Positions 44,922 through 53,734 of a DNA stretch of 64,000 nucleotides are shown here, in pieces. A program made the translations under genes and the position numbers. This DNA comes from Hyphomonas sp. Mor2 (GTDB lineage: Bacteria; Pseudomonadota; Alphaproteobacteria; Caulobacterales; Hyphomonadaceae): positions 1,550,001 through 1,614,000 of the forward strand of contig NZ_CP017718.1 in NCBI RefSeq assembly GCF_001854405.1. Reading direction: 5' to 3'. Numbering within the stretch: position 1 is the first letter of the stretch; each line of letters opens with the position of its first letter. The notes under the pieces are model-generated. The model saw nothing but the letters and a program-made list of their open reading frames with translations. It did not search any database and was not told where the DNA came from.

Positions 44922-47900
44922 TCAGTGAAAGTCCCGGCTGTAAAAGAGTTTCTTGGCCTGCTCCCGCGGATGCCGGATACCCGCCGCAATACGAGCCCGA
45001 TGCGCTTCCTGAAGTTCAGCTGTGATCGCGTCAGCGCCAGCGCGGCGCTTTTCGCTTCTTGGGCCTGAGCGCATGTCAGGGACCGGACGCTTGGCTTCAT
45101 CGGCATTGTCGCGCGAGGGATCAATGCTGTCGCCTGCAAACTCCGGATAGCCCAGACCGTCGAGCAGATGGGAATGGTCTGTGATGTGCGTCGCGATCAC
45201 ATGCGTCACCGTCCCTTCCCTCTGCAGCCTGCCTTTCACATGCAGGAGCCGCCCTGCCATCACCTCCTTGCGAAACTTCTCGAACGTCTTTGGCCAGACC
45301 ACGACATTCGACACCGCGGTATCATCCTCCAACGTGATGAAGATCACCCCGCTTGCTGTGCCCGGGCGCTGGCGGGTGATGACCAGACCGGCGACCGAGA
45401 ACCAGATCCCGTCCGGTGTGGTGCGATGGTGCTCGGCAGCCGAGAAGTTCGGCAAGCGTGCGCGCAACAGCTCAACCGGATGCTGGCGCAAAGTCAGCCG
45501 CGTGGCGACATAGTCTTCGAACACGCTTTCATGTGCGCTGAGGCCCGGCAGGTTTGCCGGCAGGTCTGGAAGGCCCTCCCCTTGCGCTTCGAACAGGGGC
45601 AGAGGCCGGTCGCCGCCAAGGCCCTTCACCGCCCACAGCGCCTCGCGGCGCTCCAATCCATAGACCGCAAACGCGTCCGCCCCGGCCAGCCGGGTCAGCG
45701 CCCCGCGGCCAATCCCGGCGCGGCGCCAGATCGCTTCGATGGCGCCATAGCCTGCCCCGCGCGCTGCCGCGATCCAGTGACCGTCTTCCTCGGCAAAGCC
45801 CTTGATCTGCCGAAAGCCGAGGCGCACAGCCAGCGCGCCATTCGGCAGCGGTTCCAGCACATTGTCCCAGAAACTGTTCTCGGCGCAGACGGGCAGGACG
45901 GTCACCCCATGGTCTCTGGCATCCCTGACAATTTGCGCCGGTGCATAGAAGCCCAGAGGCTGAGCATTGAGCAGCCCGCAACAAAAGACTTCCGGATGAT
46001 GGCACTTGATCCAGGAGGAGGCATAGACCAGCAGGGCGAAACTCGCTGCGTGGCTTTCCGGGAAGCCATAGCTGGAGAACCCCTCCAGCTGTTTGAAACA
46101 GTTCTCGGCGAACTCTTTTTCATAGCCCCGCTCCAGACAGCCGGCGAGAAAGCGCTCCTTGAAATCCTCCACTGCGCCCTGGCGGCGGAACCCGTTCAGG
46201 GCGCGGCGCAAGGCATCGGCCTCGGTCGCGGTGAAGCCCGCGGCGACGATGGCGATCTGCATGGCCTGTTCCTGGAAGAGCGGCACACCATAGGTCCGCT
46301 CCAGCACCTCGCGCAGCTCTTCCGACGGATAGATGATCTCTTCCTCACCGCGCCGCCGTCGCAGGTAGGGATGGACCATATTGCCCTGGATCGGACCGGG
46401 TCGGATGATCGCCACTTCCGCGATCAGGTCCTGATAAGTGCGCGGACGCATGCGCGGGAGGAAGTTCATCTGGGCGCGAGACTCGACCTGGAAAACCCCA
46501 ATCGTGTCGGCCTCGCACAGCATGTCATAAACGACCGGATCCTCCTGCGGCAGCGTCGCCAGCGTGTAGTCCTCGCCTTTCCACATGCTCAGCAGATCAA
46601 AGCACTTGCGGATACAGGTCAGCATGCCCAGCGCCAGGACATCAATCTTGAGCATGCCCAGCGCCTCGATATCGTCCTTGTCCCATTCCAGCACCGTGCG
46701 GTCGGCCATGGCGGCATTCTCGATCGGGCAAAGCTCATCAAGGCGGCCCTTGGTGATGACAAAGCCGCCCACATGCTGGGACAGGTGGCGGGGAAAGCCG
46801 ATAATCTGATGCGCCAGATCAAGGGTCTGACGCAGGCGCTTGTCCGTGACATCGAGCCCGGCCGATTTCGCCCGCTCGTCCCCCAGGTCAGACGAGGAGA
46901 CACCCCAGACCTGGCTCGACAGGGCCGAGACCACATCCACGGACAGGCCCATGGCCTGGCCAACTTCGCGGATCGCGCGGCGCGAGCGATAATGCACCAC
47001 GGTCGAGCACAGGCCGGCGCGGTGGCGGCCATATTTCTGATAAATGTGCTGGATCACTTCTTCCCGGCGCTCATGCTCGAAATCGACATCAATGTCGGGT
47101 GGTTCATTGCGCGCCTCGGAAATGAAGCGCTCAAACACCATGGTGATCATGTCCGGTGAAGCTTCCGTAATCCCGAGGGCATAACAGACCACCGAGTTGG
47201 CTGCCGACCCCCTGCCCTGACACAGGATCCCTTTCGAGCGGGCAAAGGTCACGACATCATGCACGGTCAGGAAGTAGCGCGCATAATCGAGCTCCGAGAT
47301 CAGGCGCAGCTCTTTCTCGACCATGCCGCGCACTTTCAGCGGCACCGCGTCCGGATAGCGCCGGACCAGCCCCTCTTCGGTCAGTTTGCGCAAGCGGTCA
47401 TTCGGCGCCATCCCGTCGGTGATCTCATCGGGATATTCATAGCGCAGCTCATCGAGCGAGAACGGACAGGCCTCGGCGATGCGCGCCGTATTGGCGATCG
47501 CTTCCGGATAAGCCTGGAACAAGCGGCGCATCTCGAATTCGGACTTGATCCGTCGCTCGGCATTCGGCAGGGCACGGCGGCCAAGTTCATCAATCGTCGT
47601 GTTCTCCCGAATGCAGGACAGGACATCGGCCAGCTTCAACCGGGAGGCGGCATGCATGATGACATTGCCCAGCGCAACCGTCTCCAACCCGATCTGCTCG
47701 GCCAAAGCCTGAGCCTGAGCGAACCGCGCGTCATCCTCACCATCATAGTCCGGCAGCAGGCCGACAAGAACATGGTCCTCAAAGGCGGTTTTCAACTGAG
47801 CAAGCGTGGCCTCAAGGTCAGGCCCCTGCAGCCCGATCAGGATACAGTCGCTGCCGAAGGCGAGCACATCTTCCAGGGTCAGATCGCAGGCCCCTTTTAC

Positions 47901-48197
47901 CGTCCGGCGCTTGCCCAGCGTGAGCAGGCGGCAGAGCTGGCCAAAAGCTTTTCGGTTACGCGGATAAGCGAGCAGCTCGGTCCCATCCATCAAGACCAGG
48001 CGTGTGGCCACAAGATAGCGAAGCCCAAGTTCTCTGGCGGCGCTATGGCCGCGGACAATGCCGGCAAACGTATTCCGGTCGGCAATGGCCAGCCCGCCCA
48101 GTCCGAGCTTGTCGGCACGCGTGACCAGTTCCTCGGCATGCGAAGCACCGGTCAGGAAAGTGAAATTGCTGGTCGCGAACAGTTCCACATAGCTCAT
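44922..48197 (-). CDS. dnaE2: Error-prone DNA polymerase ImuC/DnaE2
   Basis: The 1091-residue product starts MSYVELFATSNFTFLTGASHAEEL, the PHP domain of C-family polymerases, and has the palm motif region ILCQGRGSAANSVVCYALGIT with DIDVDFEHERREEV, the helix-hairpin-helix region and an OB-fold near the C-terminus (VIFITLEDDTAVSNVVVWP). It is the catalytic subunit of the damage-inducible mutasome. The start overlaps imuB by four bases, with GGGAGAG before it. It should be induced with imuA-imuB by the SOS response. Confidence 0.95.
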   Translation of the reverse strand: MSYVELFATSNFTFLTGASHAEELVTRADKLGLGGLAIADRNTFAGIVRGHSAARELGLRYLVATRLVLMDGTELLAYPRNRKAFGQLCRLLTLGKRRTVKGACDLTLEDVLAFGSDCILIGLQGPDLEATLAQLKTAFEDHVLVGLLPDYDGEDDARFAQAQALAEQIGLETVALGNVIMHAASRLKLADVLSCIRENTTIDELGRRALPNAERRIKSEFEMRRLFQAYPEAIANTARIAEACPFSLDELRYEYPDEITDGMAPNDRLRKLTEEGLVRRYPDAVPLKVRGMVEKELRLISELDYARYFLTVHDVVTFARSKGILCQGRGSAANSVVCYALGITEASPDMITMVFERFISEARNEPPDIDVDFEHERREEVIQHIYQKYGRHRAGLCSTVVHYRSRRAIREVGQAMGLSVDVVSALSSQVWGVSSSDLGDERAKSAGLDVTDKRLRQTLDLAHQIIGFPRHLSQHVGGFVITKGRLDELCPIENAAMADRTVLEWDKDDIEALGMLKIDVLALGMLTCIRKCFDLLSMWKGEDYTLATLPQEDPVVYDMLCEADTIGVFQVESRAQMNFLPRMRPRTYQDLIAEVAIIRPGPIQGNMVHPYLRRRRGEEEIIYPSEELREVLERTYGVPLFQEQAMQIAIVAAGFTATEADALRRALNGFRRQGAVEDFKERFLAGCLERGYEKEFAENCFKQLEGFSSYGFPESHAASFALLVYASSWIKCHHPEVFCCGLLNAQPLGFYAPAQIVRDARDHGVTVLPVCAENSFWDNVLEPLPNGALAVRLGFRQIKGFAEEDGHWIAAARGAGYGAIEAIWRRAGIGRGALTRLAGADAFAVYGLERREALWAVKGLGGDRPLPLFEAQGEGLPDLPANLPGLSAHESVFEDYVATRLTLRQHPVELLRARLPNFSAAEHHRTTPDGIWFSVAGLVITRQRPGTASGVIFITLEDDTAVSNVVVWPKTFEKFRKEVMAGRLLHVKGRLQREGTVTHVIATHITDHSHLLDGLGYPEFAGDSIDPSRDNADEAKRPVPDMRSGPRSEKRRAGADAITAELQEAHRARIAAGIRHPREQAKKLFYSRDFH

Positions 48198-49675
48198 GAA
48201 AACTCTCCCGCGACATACCAGTCCTCGGTCTCTTCACCGGGATAGTTGAGCAGCCAGAGGCGGCGCCCCTGGCAGGTCTGGACCTTCCAATAATCCCGCG
48301 TGCGCAGATCCTCATCGCGAAACCAGCGCGGGGTGATCCGCTCCGGACCATGGGCGGTCTCGGCGCGGAATTCCATACGCCGCCACTTGAACGCTTTCGG
48401 AGGTCGTCCCGGCGTCTCGACCTGGACATATTCCGGCGGCGTGAACAGCCGGATCGGGCGCTCGCGCGGGGCCAGGGTCCAGCGCGGATCGGCCTGCACC
48501 GCCTCGATCTGTTCAAACTCATGCTCCGGCACATGACTGTCCCTGGCCTGAAAGACGCGGACATGATCAAAGCCGATCCGGTTGCCGAGCGTCTCGATCA
48601 AGACCAGGCGATCATCCGCGCGTTTCGCCTCATCGCCAAAACTGGTCTGCTTCAGACGGATCGGCTCGACATGCTCCGCCGACAGCCGGAACCAGTCGGC
48701 GCCATATTCGATCTCCAGCTCTGACAGTGGATGTGAGAATTGCCGCAGCACGGCTGCCGGGTCCGTACAGGGCCGGGCGAACCCGATGCCGAGATGATGG
48801 TCCCCTGTATCGACGCAGCGCACTGTGAGTTGAAACCGCCGCGCGCCGCGCTGATCGGCTTCAAGCCGCCCGCAGACCTGATCCGCCAGGCGCTGCAGGA
48901 CCCGCTCAAGATCTTCCAGAAAGCCAATCGGTTCCGGCAAGGTCATGCGCGCGGCATAGACCGGATCGGCGGCTTTCGGGGTGACCGGATCCGGCGCACG
49001 GCCAAGCGTGGTGTCGATCGTCCGGGTCAGGTGCAATCCAAACCGGCGGGCCAGCTCGGCGGATTTCTGGCCCTGCAATTGCGCCACGGTGGAGAGCCCG
49101 GCCCGCGCCAGCTCGCCGACAATATGCTCCGGCAAGGCGAGCGCCGCGATGGGCAGCTCGGCCAAGGCCTCGGCCAGACGGCCTGGCGGGGCGACATTGA
49201 CCGCGTCCGCGCCAAACCGCGCCAGCGCCTGCGCGCCGCCTTTGGTGTCGGCAATCCCGATCCGCGCCTGGATCTGCAGATCGTTCAACCGGATCAGGCT
49301 CTCGCGCCCCATTTCAGGCTCGCCGCCAAACAGATGCGAACAGCCGGTAATATCAAGCAGCAGGCCCTCCGGAGGATCCAGCGACACACGCGGCGACAGG
49401 CAATCGGCCCAGCGCCAGAGCGCCCGCAAGAGCAGCCCCTCGCGCACCTTGTCGCTCGGCTCGGTGAGCAGGCCGGGACAGATGGCGCGGGCATCCGCGA
49501 GCGCCTGGCCCGGCTTCACCCCGGCCTTGAGGGCCGCCCCATTGGCATGGGTGACACGCCAGGCATTGCGCTCTTCTGCGGTAATCGCAAAGGCTCCGGA
49601 CAGGCGCGTGTCGCCATGCCGGACCAGGCGATCAAGCGGAAGCTGTGGCAGCCAGATGGAGAGTATTCTTGGCAT
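48194..49675 (-). CDS. imuB: Mutasome protein ImuB, Y-family polymerase-like
   Basis: The product, about 493 residues, starts MPRILSIWLPQLPLDRLVRHGDTRLSG and follows the Y-family polymerase fold (GALKAGVKPGQALADARAICPGL, LLLDITGCSHLFGGEPEM). In ImuB proteins the catalytic acidic residues are lost and the protein acts as the beta-clamp-binding hub linking ImuA and DnaE2. A GTG at 49714 with AGGAGG three bases before it is an alternative start; I chose the family-like N-terminus at 49675. Confidence 0.92.
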   Translation of the reverse strand: MPRILSIWLPQLPLDRLVRHGDTRLSGAFAITAEERNAWRVTHANGAALKAGVKPGQALADARAICPGLLTEPSDKVREGLLLRALWRWADCLSPRVSLDPPEGLLLDITGCSHLFGGEPEMGRESLIRLNDLQIQARIGIADTKGGAQALARFGADAVNVAPPGRLAEALAELPIAALALPEHIVGELARAGLSTVAQLQGQKSAELARRFGLHLTRTIDTTLGRAPDPVTPKAADPVYAARMTLPEPIGFLEDLERVLQRLADQVCGRLEADQRGARRFQLTVRCVDTGDHHLGIGFARPCTDPAAVLRQFSHPLSELEIEYGADWFRLSAEHVEPIRLKQTSFGDEAKRADDRLVLIETLGNRIGFDHVRVFQARDSHVPEHEFEQIEAVQADPRWTLAPRERPIRLFTPPEYVQVETPGRPPKAFKWRRMEFRAETAHGPERITPRWFRDEDLRTRDYWKVQTCQGRRLWLLNYPGEETEDWYVAGEFS

Positions 49676-50354
49676 TCTGCGCGGTCTCTCGGCCTCCTTC
49701 CTGTCTTCGGGCACGCACCTCCTGTCCGGTCATGCGCCAGCGCCCGGTTTCACCATTCTTGCCTTTCACGCAGACCCACTCCCAGCTCGGTGGATCGGTG
49801 CAGCAGGGCTGGCAGTCCCAGCGGGTCTGCGCCGCACTCGTACTGGCCGGGCCGCGCAGCAGCATCAGGCCAATCCCGCCCCCCTGCTCGGCGGCCAGTT
49901 GCAGCCGCCGGCTTTCTTTCAGGGACAGCCTGTCCGGCATGTCGAGAATGACGCAAAAACCGCCGGCCGCCCGCAGCGCCTGGTCCGCGGCCCAGAGCAG
50001 CTCGCCGCGCGAGACCGCCTCCACCAGGATCACATCCTCAACCTTGAGCCAGGCCTGCAGCCCGGTCGGGTTGAGCGTGACAATGTCCCGGTGGAGCCCC
50101 ATCCAGACAATCGGCTGACCATGCGCCGCCGCGGCCAGCACCGCGAACATATCCGCCCCTGCCCCACGGACCTCATGCATCCGCCCATGGCGCAGCCGCA
50201 CCCCCTCCCCAAGCGCAAGCACCTTTGGTGGATGCGGGGGCGGATACGGGGGCAGATGTGAGGGCGAATGCGGGGGCAGATGTGGAGTCGGATGCGCCCC
50301 CCGATGCAGGATCGCCCCTAGCGGAATAAGGTTTTTAAGCTCTGCTCGTCCCAT
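49632..50354 (-). CDS. imuA: Mutasome protein ImuA, RecA-like
   Basis: The 240-residue product starts MGRAELKNLIPLGAILHRG and resembles ImuA/SulA-like RecA-fold proteins (LALGEGVRLRHGRMHEVRGAGADMFAVLAAAAHGQPIVWMG, AAGGFCVILDMPDRLSLKESRRLQLAAEQGGGIGLML). ImuA binds RecA and ImuB in the SOS mutasome. A Pro/His-rich stretch (about residues 21-45) is encoded by a 12-base tandem repeat. The ATG at 50354 sits two bases after a LexA box. The longer frame to 50576 runs through repeats and is unlikely. Confidence 0.85.
   Translation of the reverse strand: MGRAELKNLIPLGAILHRGAHPTPHLPPHSPSHLPPYPPPHPPKVLALGEGVRLRHGRMHEVRGAGADMFAVLAAAAHGQPIVWMGLHRDIVTLNPTGLQAWLKVEDVILVEAVSRGELLWAADQALRAAGGFCVILDMPDRLSLKESRRLQLAAEQGGGIGLMLLRGPASTSAAQTRWDCQPCCTDPPSWEWVCVKGKNGETGRWRMTGQEVRARRQEGGRETAQNAKNTLHLAATASA
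50230..50301. repeat. 12-bp tandem repeat inside imuA
   Basis: Six units of about 12 bases (GGATGCGGGGGC and close variants) lie head to tail at 50230-50301. The unit is a multiple of three, so the reading frame is kept and each copy gives four residues of the type PPPH or LPPY. Confidence 0.85.
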
Positions 50355-50356
50355 AT

Positions 50357-50371
50357 GTTCTCTTTTTGTTC
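50357..50371. promoter_or_regulatory. LexA box of the imuA-imuB-dnaE2 operon
   Basis: GTTC-N7-GTTC, the established LexA-binding direct repeat of alphaproteobacteria, occurs at 50357-50371 exactly. On the minus strand it reads GAAC-N7-GAAC and ends two bases before the imuA ATG. It predicts repression by LexA and induction by DNA damage. Confidence 0.88.
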
Positions 50372-50507
50372 TTTTATGGGAAAGAGTCAATCGGGATTTG
50401 GGAGAGAGGCGGGATCGGTGGGGGGTATAGATCGAGATACCCCCCCCCTGAAGCCTCATCCTGAGCGAAGTCGAAGGACGAGGGCCTGAAGACCTGGCGT
50501 CCCCCTC

Positions 50508-50639
50508 AAGCGCTCCCCACGGAATTTTCCGTGGGGCCCAGCACGAGATCTGGCGGCTGAGGACGGGAGAGTTCACACCGCTCCCGATCTCAGCGGCTTG
50601 ATCCCCTGATGGACTGCCCAGACCAGGCTGGGCAGAGCG
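50508..50639 (+). repeat. 132-bp dispersed element, copy 2
   Basis: It matches copy 1 at 11641-11772 in both end blocks (47 of 50 and 28 of 30 positions) with identical 102-base spacing. The middle 52 bases have diverged more, keeping CGGGAGAG. Confidence 0.85.
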
Positions 50640-50714
50640 TGAAGGTGGGATATGGAAGCCCCGAGCCCGGGACTGCGGAGAACAGGGATCGCGCGCAAAT
50701 TCTGATCCCGTTTT

Positions 50715-50789
50715 CCTGACGAAAGTCAGGATCCATGGCGATCAAGACCGTCATCCACCAGCCGCCATGGGTGCCAACTTGCGTTGGCA
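50715..50789 (+). repeat. 75-bp dispersed element, copy at 50 kb
   Basis: The hairpin CCTGACGAAAGTCAGG (50715-50730) is followed at the same 47-base spacing as in the 30 kb copy by CCGCCATGG and the hairpin TGCCAAC-ttgc-GTTGGCA (50762-50789). Confidence 0.88.
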
Positions 50790-50873
50790 AGGCGGAAACT
50801 ATGAATCACGTTTTCCCTGCGCCCCCTGCGCAGGCAGAGGTCCAATCGCCCCCCTGAATGCTCGCAATAGCTG

Positions 50874-52382
50874 TTAAGCGCTCGCCTTCAGGATCCGGCG
50901 ACGTTGGACCGAGCTTGGAATGCCGAGACTCTCTCGGTATTTCGCCACGGTGCGGCGGGCAATCTCGATGCCGAATTCGGTCAGGATCTCGACGATCTTG
51001 TCATCCGAAAGAACCTTGTCGCCCTCTTCGTCAATCAGCTGCTTGATGCGATAGCGTACAGCCTCCGCCGAATGCGCCTCGCCGCCGCCCGTGGACGGGA
51101 TCGCGGCCGAGAAGAAGTATTTCAGCTCGAACAGGCCGCGCGGTGTGGCCATATATTTGTTGCTGGTCACACGGCTGACGGTGGATTCATGCATCTCGAT
51201 CGCGTCGGCCACCTGTTTCAGATTGAGCGGACGCAAATGCGCCACGCCATGGGCGAAGAAAGCATCCTGCTGGCGGACAATCTCGCTGGCAACTTTCAGG
51301 ATCGTGCGGGCGCGCTGGTCGAGCGACTTGATCAGCCAGGTCGCATTGGCGGCGCACTCGGAGATAAACTCCTTCTCCTTGTCCCGCATCGGCAGGGCCG
51401 AGACTTCGGCGTAATAGGCCTTGTCCATCAAAACGCGCGGAAGCGTTTCGCTGTTCAGCTCAACCGCGAACATTCCGTTCGGCATTTCCTTGACGAAGAC
51501 GTCAGGTGCCACGGCAATCGTTGCCTCGGTGGCAAAGCCGGACGCCGGACGCGGGCTCAGCGTGCGCAGCTCGGCGATCATGTCCATGACATCATCTTTG
51601 TCGACGCCGCAAACCTCGCTCAGGCCCTTGATGTCATGCTTGGCGACCAGGTGCAGGTTTTCCAGGAAAGCCTGCATGACAGGATCGAGGCGATCGCGTT
51701 CTTTCAGCTGCAGCGCCAGACATTCGGTCAGATCTCGGGCCATGACGCCCGTTGGATCAAAGCCCTGACAGACCTCGAGGACGGCCCCGACATTGGCCGG
51801 ATCAGCCCCGAGCGCCTTGGCGACGTCATTGAGGTCAACCTTGCAGAAGCCGGAATCATCGGTCTCGTCGATCAGGCGTGCGCCGATCAGGCTGTCGGCC
51901 TGGCTGAGGCCCGCCATGGCCAATTGATCATGCAGGTGTTCGTGCAGTGATTTTTCGCTGGTCAGCGACCCTTCGAAATCAAAGTCTTCGCCGCCGCGTC
52001 CCGAGCCGACGGACGACCAGTCCGTGCTTGCAGATGGACCAGACTGGCTGTTCGCCGTGCGCGCTTCGTCGGAGCCGGTGCCAGCTTCATACATGTCGCT
52101 GTCCGATGCATCGACGGCATCGCGGGCATTGCCGATGCCTTCCGAACCATCCAGGGCCAGCTCGTCGCGGCCCTTGGCCTTGTCGAGGTCACCCTCCAGG
52201 CCGGTTTCGGCCGGAGCCGCATTCTCGCCGCGCTCCAGCAGCGGATTGCGCTCAATCTCTTCAGCGACGAATTCAGCGAGTTCAATGTTCGACAATTGCA
52301 ACAGCTTGATCGCCTGCTGCAGTTGCGGCGTCATCACCAGGGATTGCCCCTGGCGCATGTCTAGACGTTGATAGGCACTCAT
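50874..52382 (-). CDS. rpoN: RNA polymerase sigma-54 factor
   Basis: The 502-residue product starts MSAYQRLDMRQGQSLVMTPQLQQAIKLLQLSNIEL (region I, activator contact), has an acidic region II, the core-binding domain (LVAKHDIKGLSEVCGV), a helix-turn-helix (LKQVADAIEMHESTVSRVTSNKYM) and the RpoN box ARRTVAKYRESLGIPSS near the C-terminus. The longer frame to 52439 overlaps lptB; the ATG at 52382 is 10 bases after the lptB stop. In related genomes hpf and ptsN usually follow; here a repeat spacer and imuA do. Confidence 0.96.
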   Translation of the reverse strand: MSAYQRLDMRQGQSLVMTPQLQQAIKLLQLSNIELAEFVAEEIERNPLLERGENAAPAETGLEGDLDKAKGRDELALDGSEGIGNARDAVDASDSDMYEAGTGSDEARTANSQSGPSASTDWSSVGSGRGGEDFDFEGSLTSEKSLHEHLHDQLAMAGLSQADSLIGARLIDETDDSGFCKVDLNDVAKALGADPANVGAVLEVCQGFDPTGVMARDLTECLALQLKERDRLDPVMQAFLENLHLVAKHDIKGLSEVCGVDKDDVMDMIAELRTLSPRPASGFATEATIAVAPDVFVKEMPNGMFAVELNSETLPRVLMDKAYYAEVSALPMRDKEKEFISECAANATWLIKSLDQRARTILKVASEIVRQQDAFFAHGVAHLRPLNLKQVADAIEMHESTVSRVTSNKYMATPRGLFELKYFFSAAIPSTGGGEAHSAEAVRYRIKQLIDEEGDKVLSDDKIVEILTEFGIEIARRTVAKYRESLGIPSSVQRRRILKASA

Positions 52383-52392
52383 GGTTCCGCCC

Positions 52393-53127
52393 CTACGCCG
52401 CGAATCTCTGGCCGAGATAGACTCGGCGGACATCGTCATTGTTCAGGACTTCCTGCGGCTGTCCTTCGAACAGCACGCTGCCTTCATAAATGATCGACGC
52501 GCGATCGACGATTTGAAGCGTTTCGCGCACCTGGTGGTCTGTAATCAGAACCCCGAGTCCGCGCTCCTTGAGATACCCGACCAGATCGGAAATGTCCGAG
52601 ATGGCGAGCGGGTCGATGCCGGTGAACGGCTCGTCCAGCAACATGAAGGCCGGGCGCGACGCCAGGGCTCGCGCGATTTCCACGCGGCGACGCTCCCCAC
52701 CAGACAGGCTGGTCGAAGGCTGTTTGCGCAGATGCGTGATGTGCAGCTCCTCGAGGAGCGCATCGACCTGGTTCTGGCGCTCGGACTTGTCGCGTTCGAC
52801 CAGTTCGACCACGGCCATGATATTCTCTTCGACATTCATGCCGCGGAAAATGCTGGCTTCCTGAGGCAGGTAGCCGAGGCCCAGACGGGCGCGCTGATAC
52901 ATGGGCAATGCCGTGACATCGGCGCCATCGATGCGGATCGACCCGTCATCCGCGCCAATCAGGCCCATGATCATGTAAAAACACGTCGTCTTGCCCGCCC
53001 CGTTCGGTCCGAGCAGCCCGACAACTTCGCCCCGCTGCAAACTCAGCGAAACATCATGGACAACCTGACGCTTGCCAAATGACTTGGCGAGTCCGGTTGC
53101 GACAAGGCCTTGGCCGGTCTGGTCCAT
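52393..53127 (-). CDS. lptB: LPS export ABC transporter ATPase LptB
   Basis: The 244-residue product has Walker A (GLLGPNGAGKTTCFYMIMG), Q-loop (YLPQEASIF), the ABC signature LSGGERRRVEIARAL, Walker B (FMLLDEPFTGIDPLA) and the switch His (LITDHQVRETL). LptB powers lipopolysaccharide extraction by LptFG. It lies in the order rnd-lptC-lptA-lptB-rpoN. An 89-base gap before it, larger than others in the block, could hold its own promoter. Confidence 0.96.
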   Translation of the reverse strand: MDQTGQGLVATGLAKSFGKRQVVHDVSLSLQRGEVVGLLGPNGAGKTTCFYMIMGLIGADDGSIRIDGADVTALPMYQRARLGLGYLPQEASIFRGMNVEENIMAVVELVERDKSERQNQVDALLEELHITHLRKQPSTSLSGGERRRVEIARALASRPAFMLLDEPFTGIDPLAISDISDLVGYLKERGLGVLITDHQVRETLQIVDRASIIYEGSVLFEGQPQEVLNNDDVRRVYLGQRFAA

Positions 53128-53216
53128 ATGTTTCAGCTCCCTTTAGTGATCAGCTCTAGCTTAACCACTTAGAATATCAGGCTTAAAATCCGTTTAGACC
53201 GAAACAACGAATTTTA

Positions 53217-53729
53217 TCAATTGGTGTTCTCGCCGGGCGTAATCACCAGGCTGACCTGGTCGCCGCCGCCGTCCAATGTGGTCTTTCCGGCCTCGAGTTC
53301 CATGATCAGACGCTCACCCTTGGCGACATCTTCGCCGCGAATCATGACGACGTTCCCGGTCAGCGTGATTGTATCTTCTGCCGCGACATAGATCCCGAGA
53401 TCTCCGTTCGCCTTGAACTCTGGCGTCACATAAAACACGTTGCCACGGGCGGTCATGGTTCGGATATCACCGAAATTCGAACCGAGGCCCGTCGTCGCTG
53501 TATTGCCGCCGCCGCCATATTCCAGCGTCACCACGTCTGCTCGCAACCGGGCCGTACCCTGGGTGATATCGACATTATCGATCAGAATGACCTTGCGTTC
53601 CTTGTCGAGCACTTCCGAGCGATCCGCGTTCACGCGGATGGGGCCGCCTTCACCGGAAACCTGCGCCAAAGCAGGCACCGTTGTCAGGACAGCCAATGCG
53701 CTCGCGGCAGCCATAATTCTCATCGCCAT
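53217..53729 (-). CDS. lptA: LPS transport periplasmic protein LptA
   Basis: The 170-residue product has a signal peptide (MAMRIMAAASALAVLTTVPALA) and an OstA-like beta-jellyroll domain (IRVNADRSEVLDKERKVILIDNVDITQGTARLRADVVTLEYGG, and later GNVVMIRGEDVAKGERLIMELEAG). LptA bridges the periplasm between LptC and LptD. AGAGG precedes the ATG, which lies five bases after the lptC stop, consistent with one operon. Confidence 0.93.
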   Translation of the reverse strand: MAMRIMAAASALAVLTTVPALAQVSGEGGPIRVNADRSEVLDKERKVILIDNVDITQGTARLRADVVTLEYGGGGNTATTGLGSNFGDIRTMTARGNVFYVTPEFKANGDLGIYVAAEDTITLTGNVVMIRGEDVAKGERLIMELEAGKTTLDGGGDQVSLVITPGENTN

Positions 53730-53734
53730 TGCCT

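Larger units (their letters stand above)
50372..50873. repeat. Repeat-rich spacer between imuA and rpoN
   Basis: No gene is supported in these 502 bases. It holds a hairpin at 50420-50445 (GGGGGGTAT/ATACCCCCC), a CCTCATCCTGAGCGAA module (50454-50469), the second 132-bp element (50508-50639), the second full 75-bp element (50715-50789) and a CTGCGCAGGCAG module near 50826. Confidence 0.8.

Noticed and set aside
45168-47159. Open frame of about 660 codons on the plus strand
   Set aside because: It is wholly antisense to dnaE2, rich in Arg/His/Gln as expected for a shadow frame, with no family features.
49675-49714. GTG start for imuB at 49714
   Set aside because: AGGAGG is only three bases from the GTG and the extra 13 residues are not family-like; kept as an alternative in the imuB entry.
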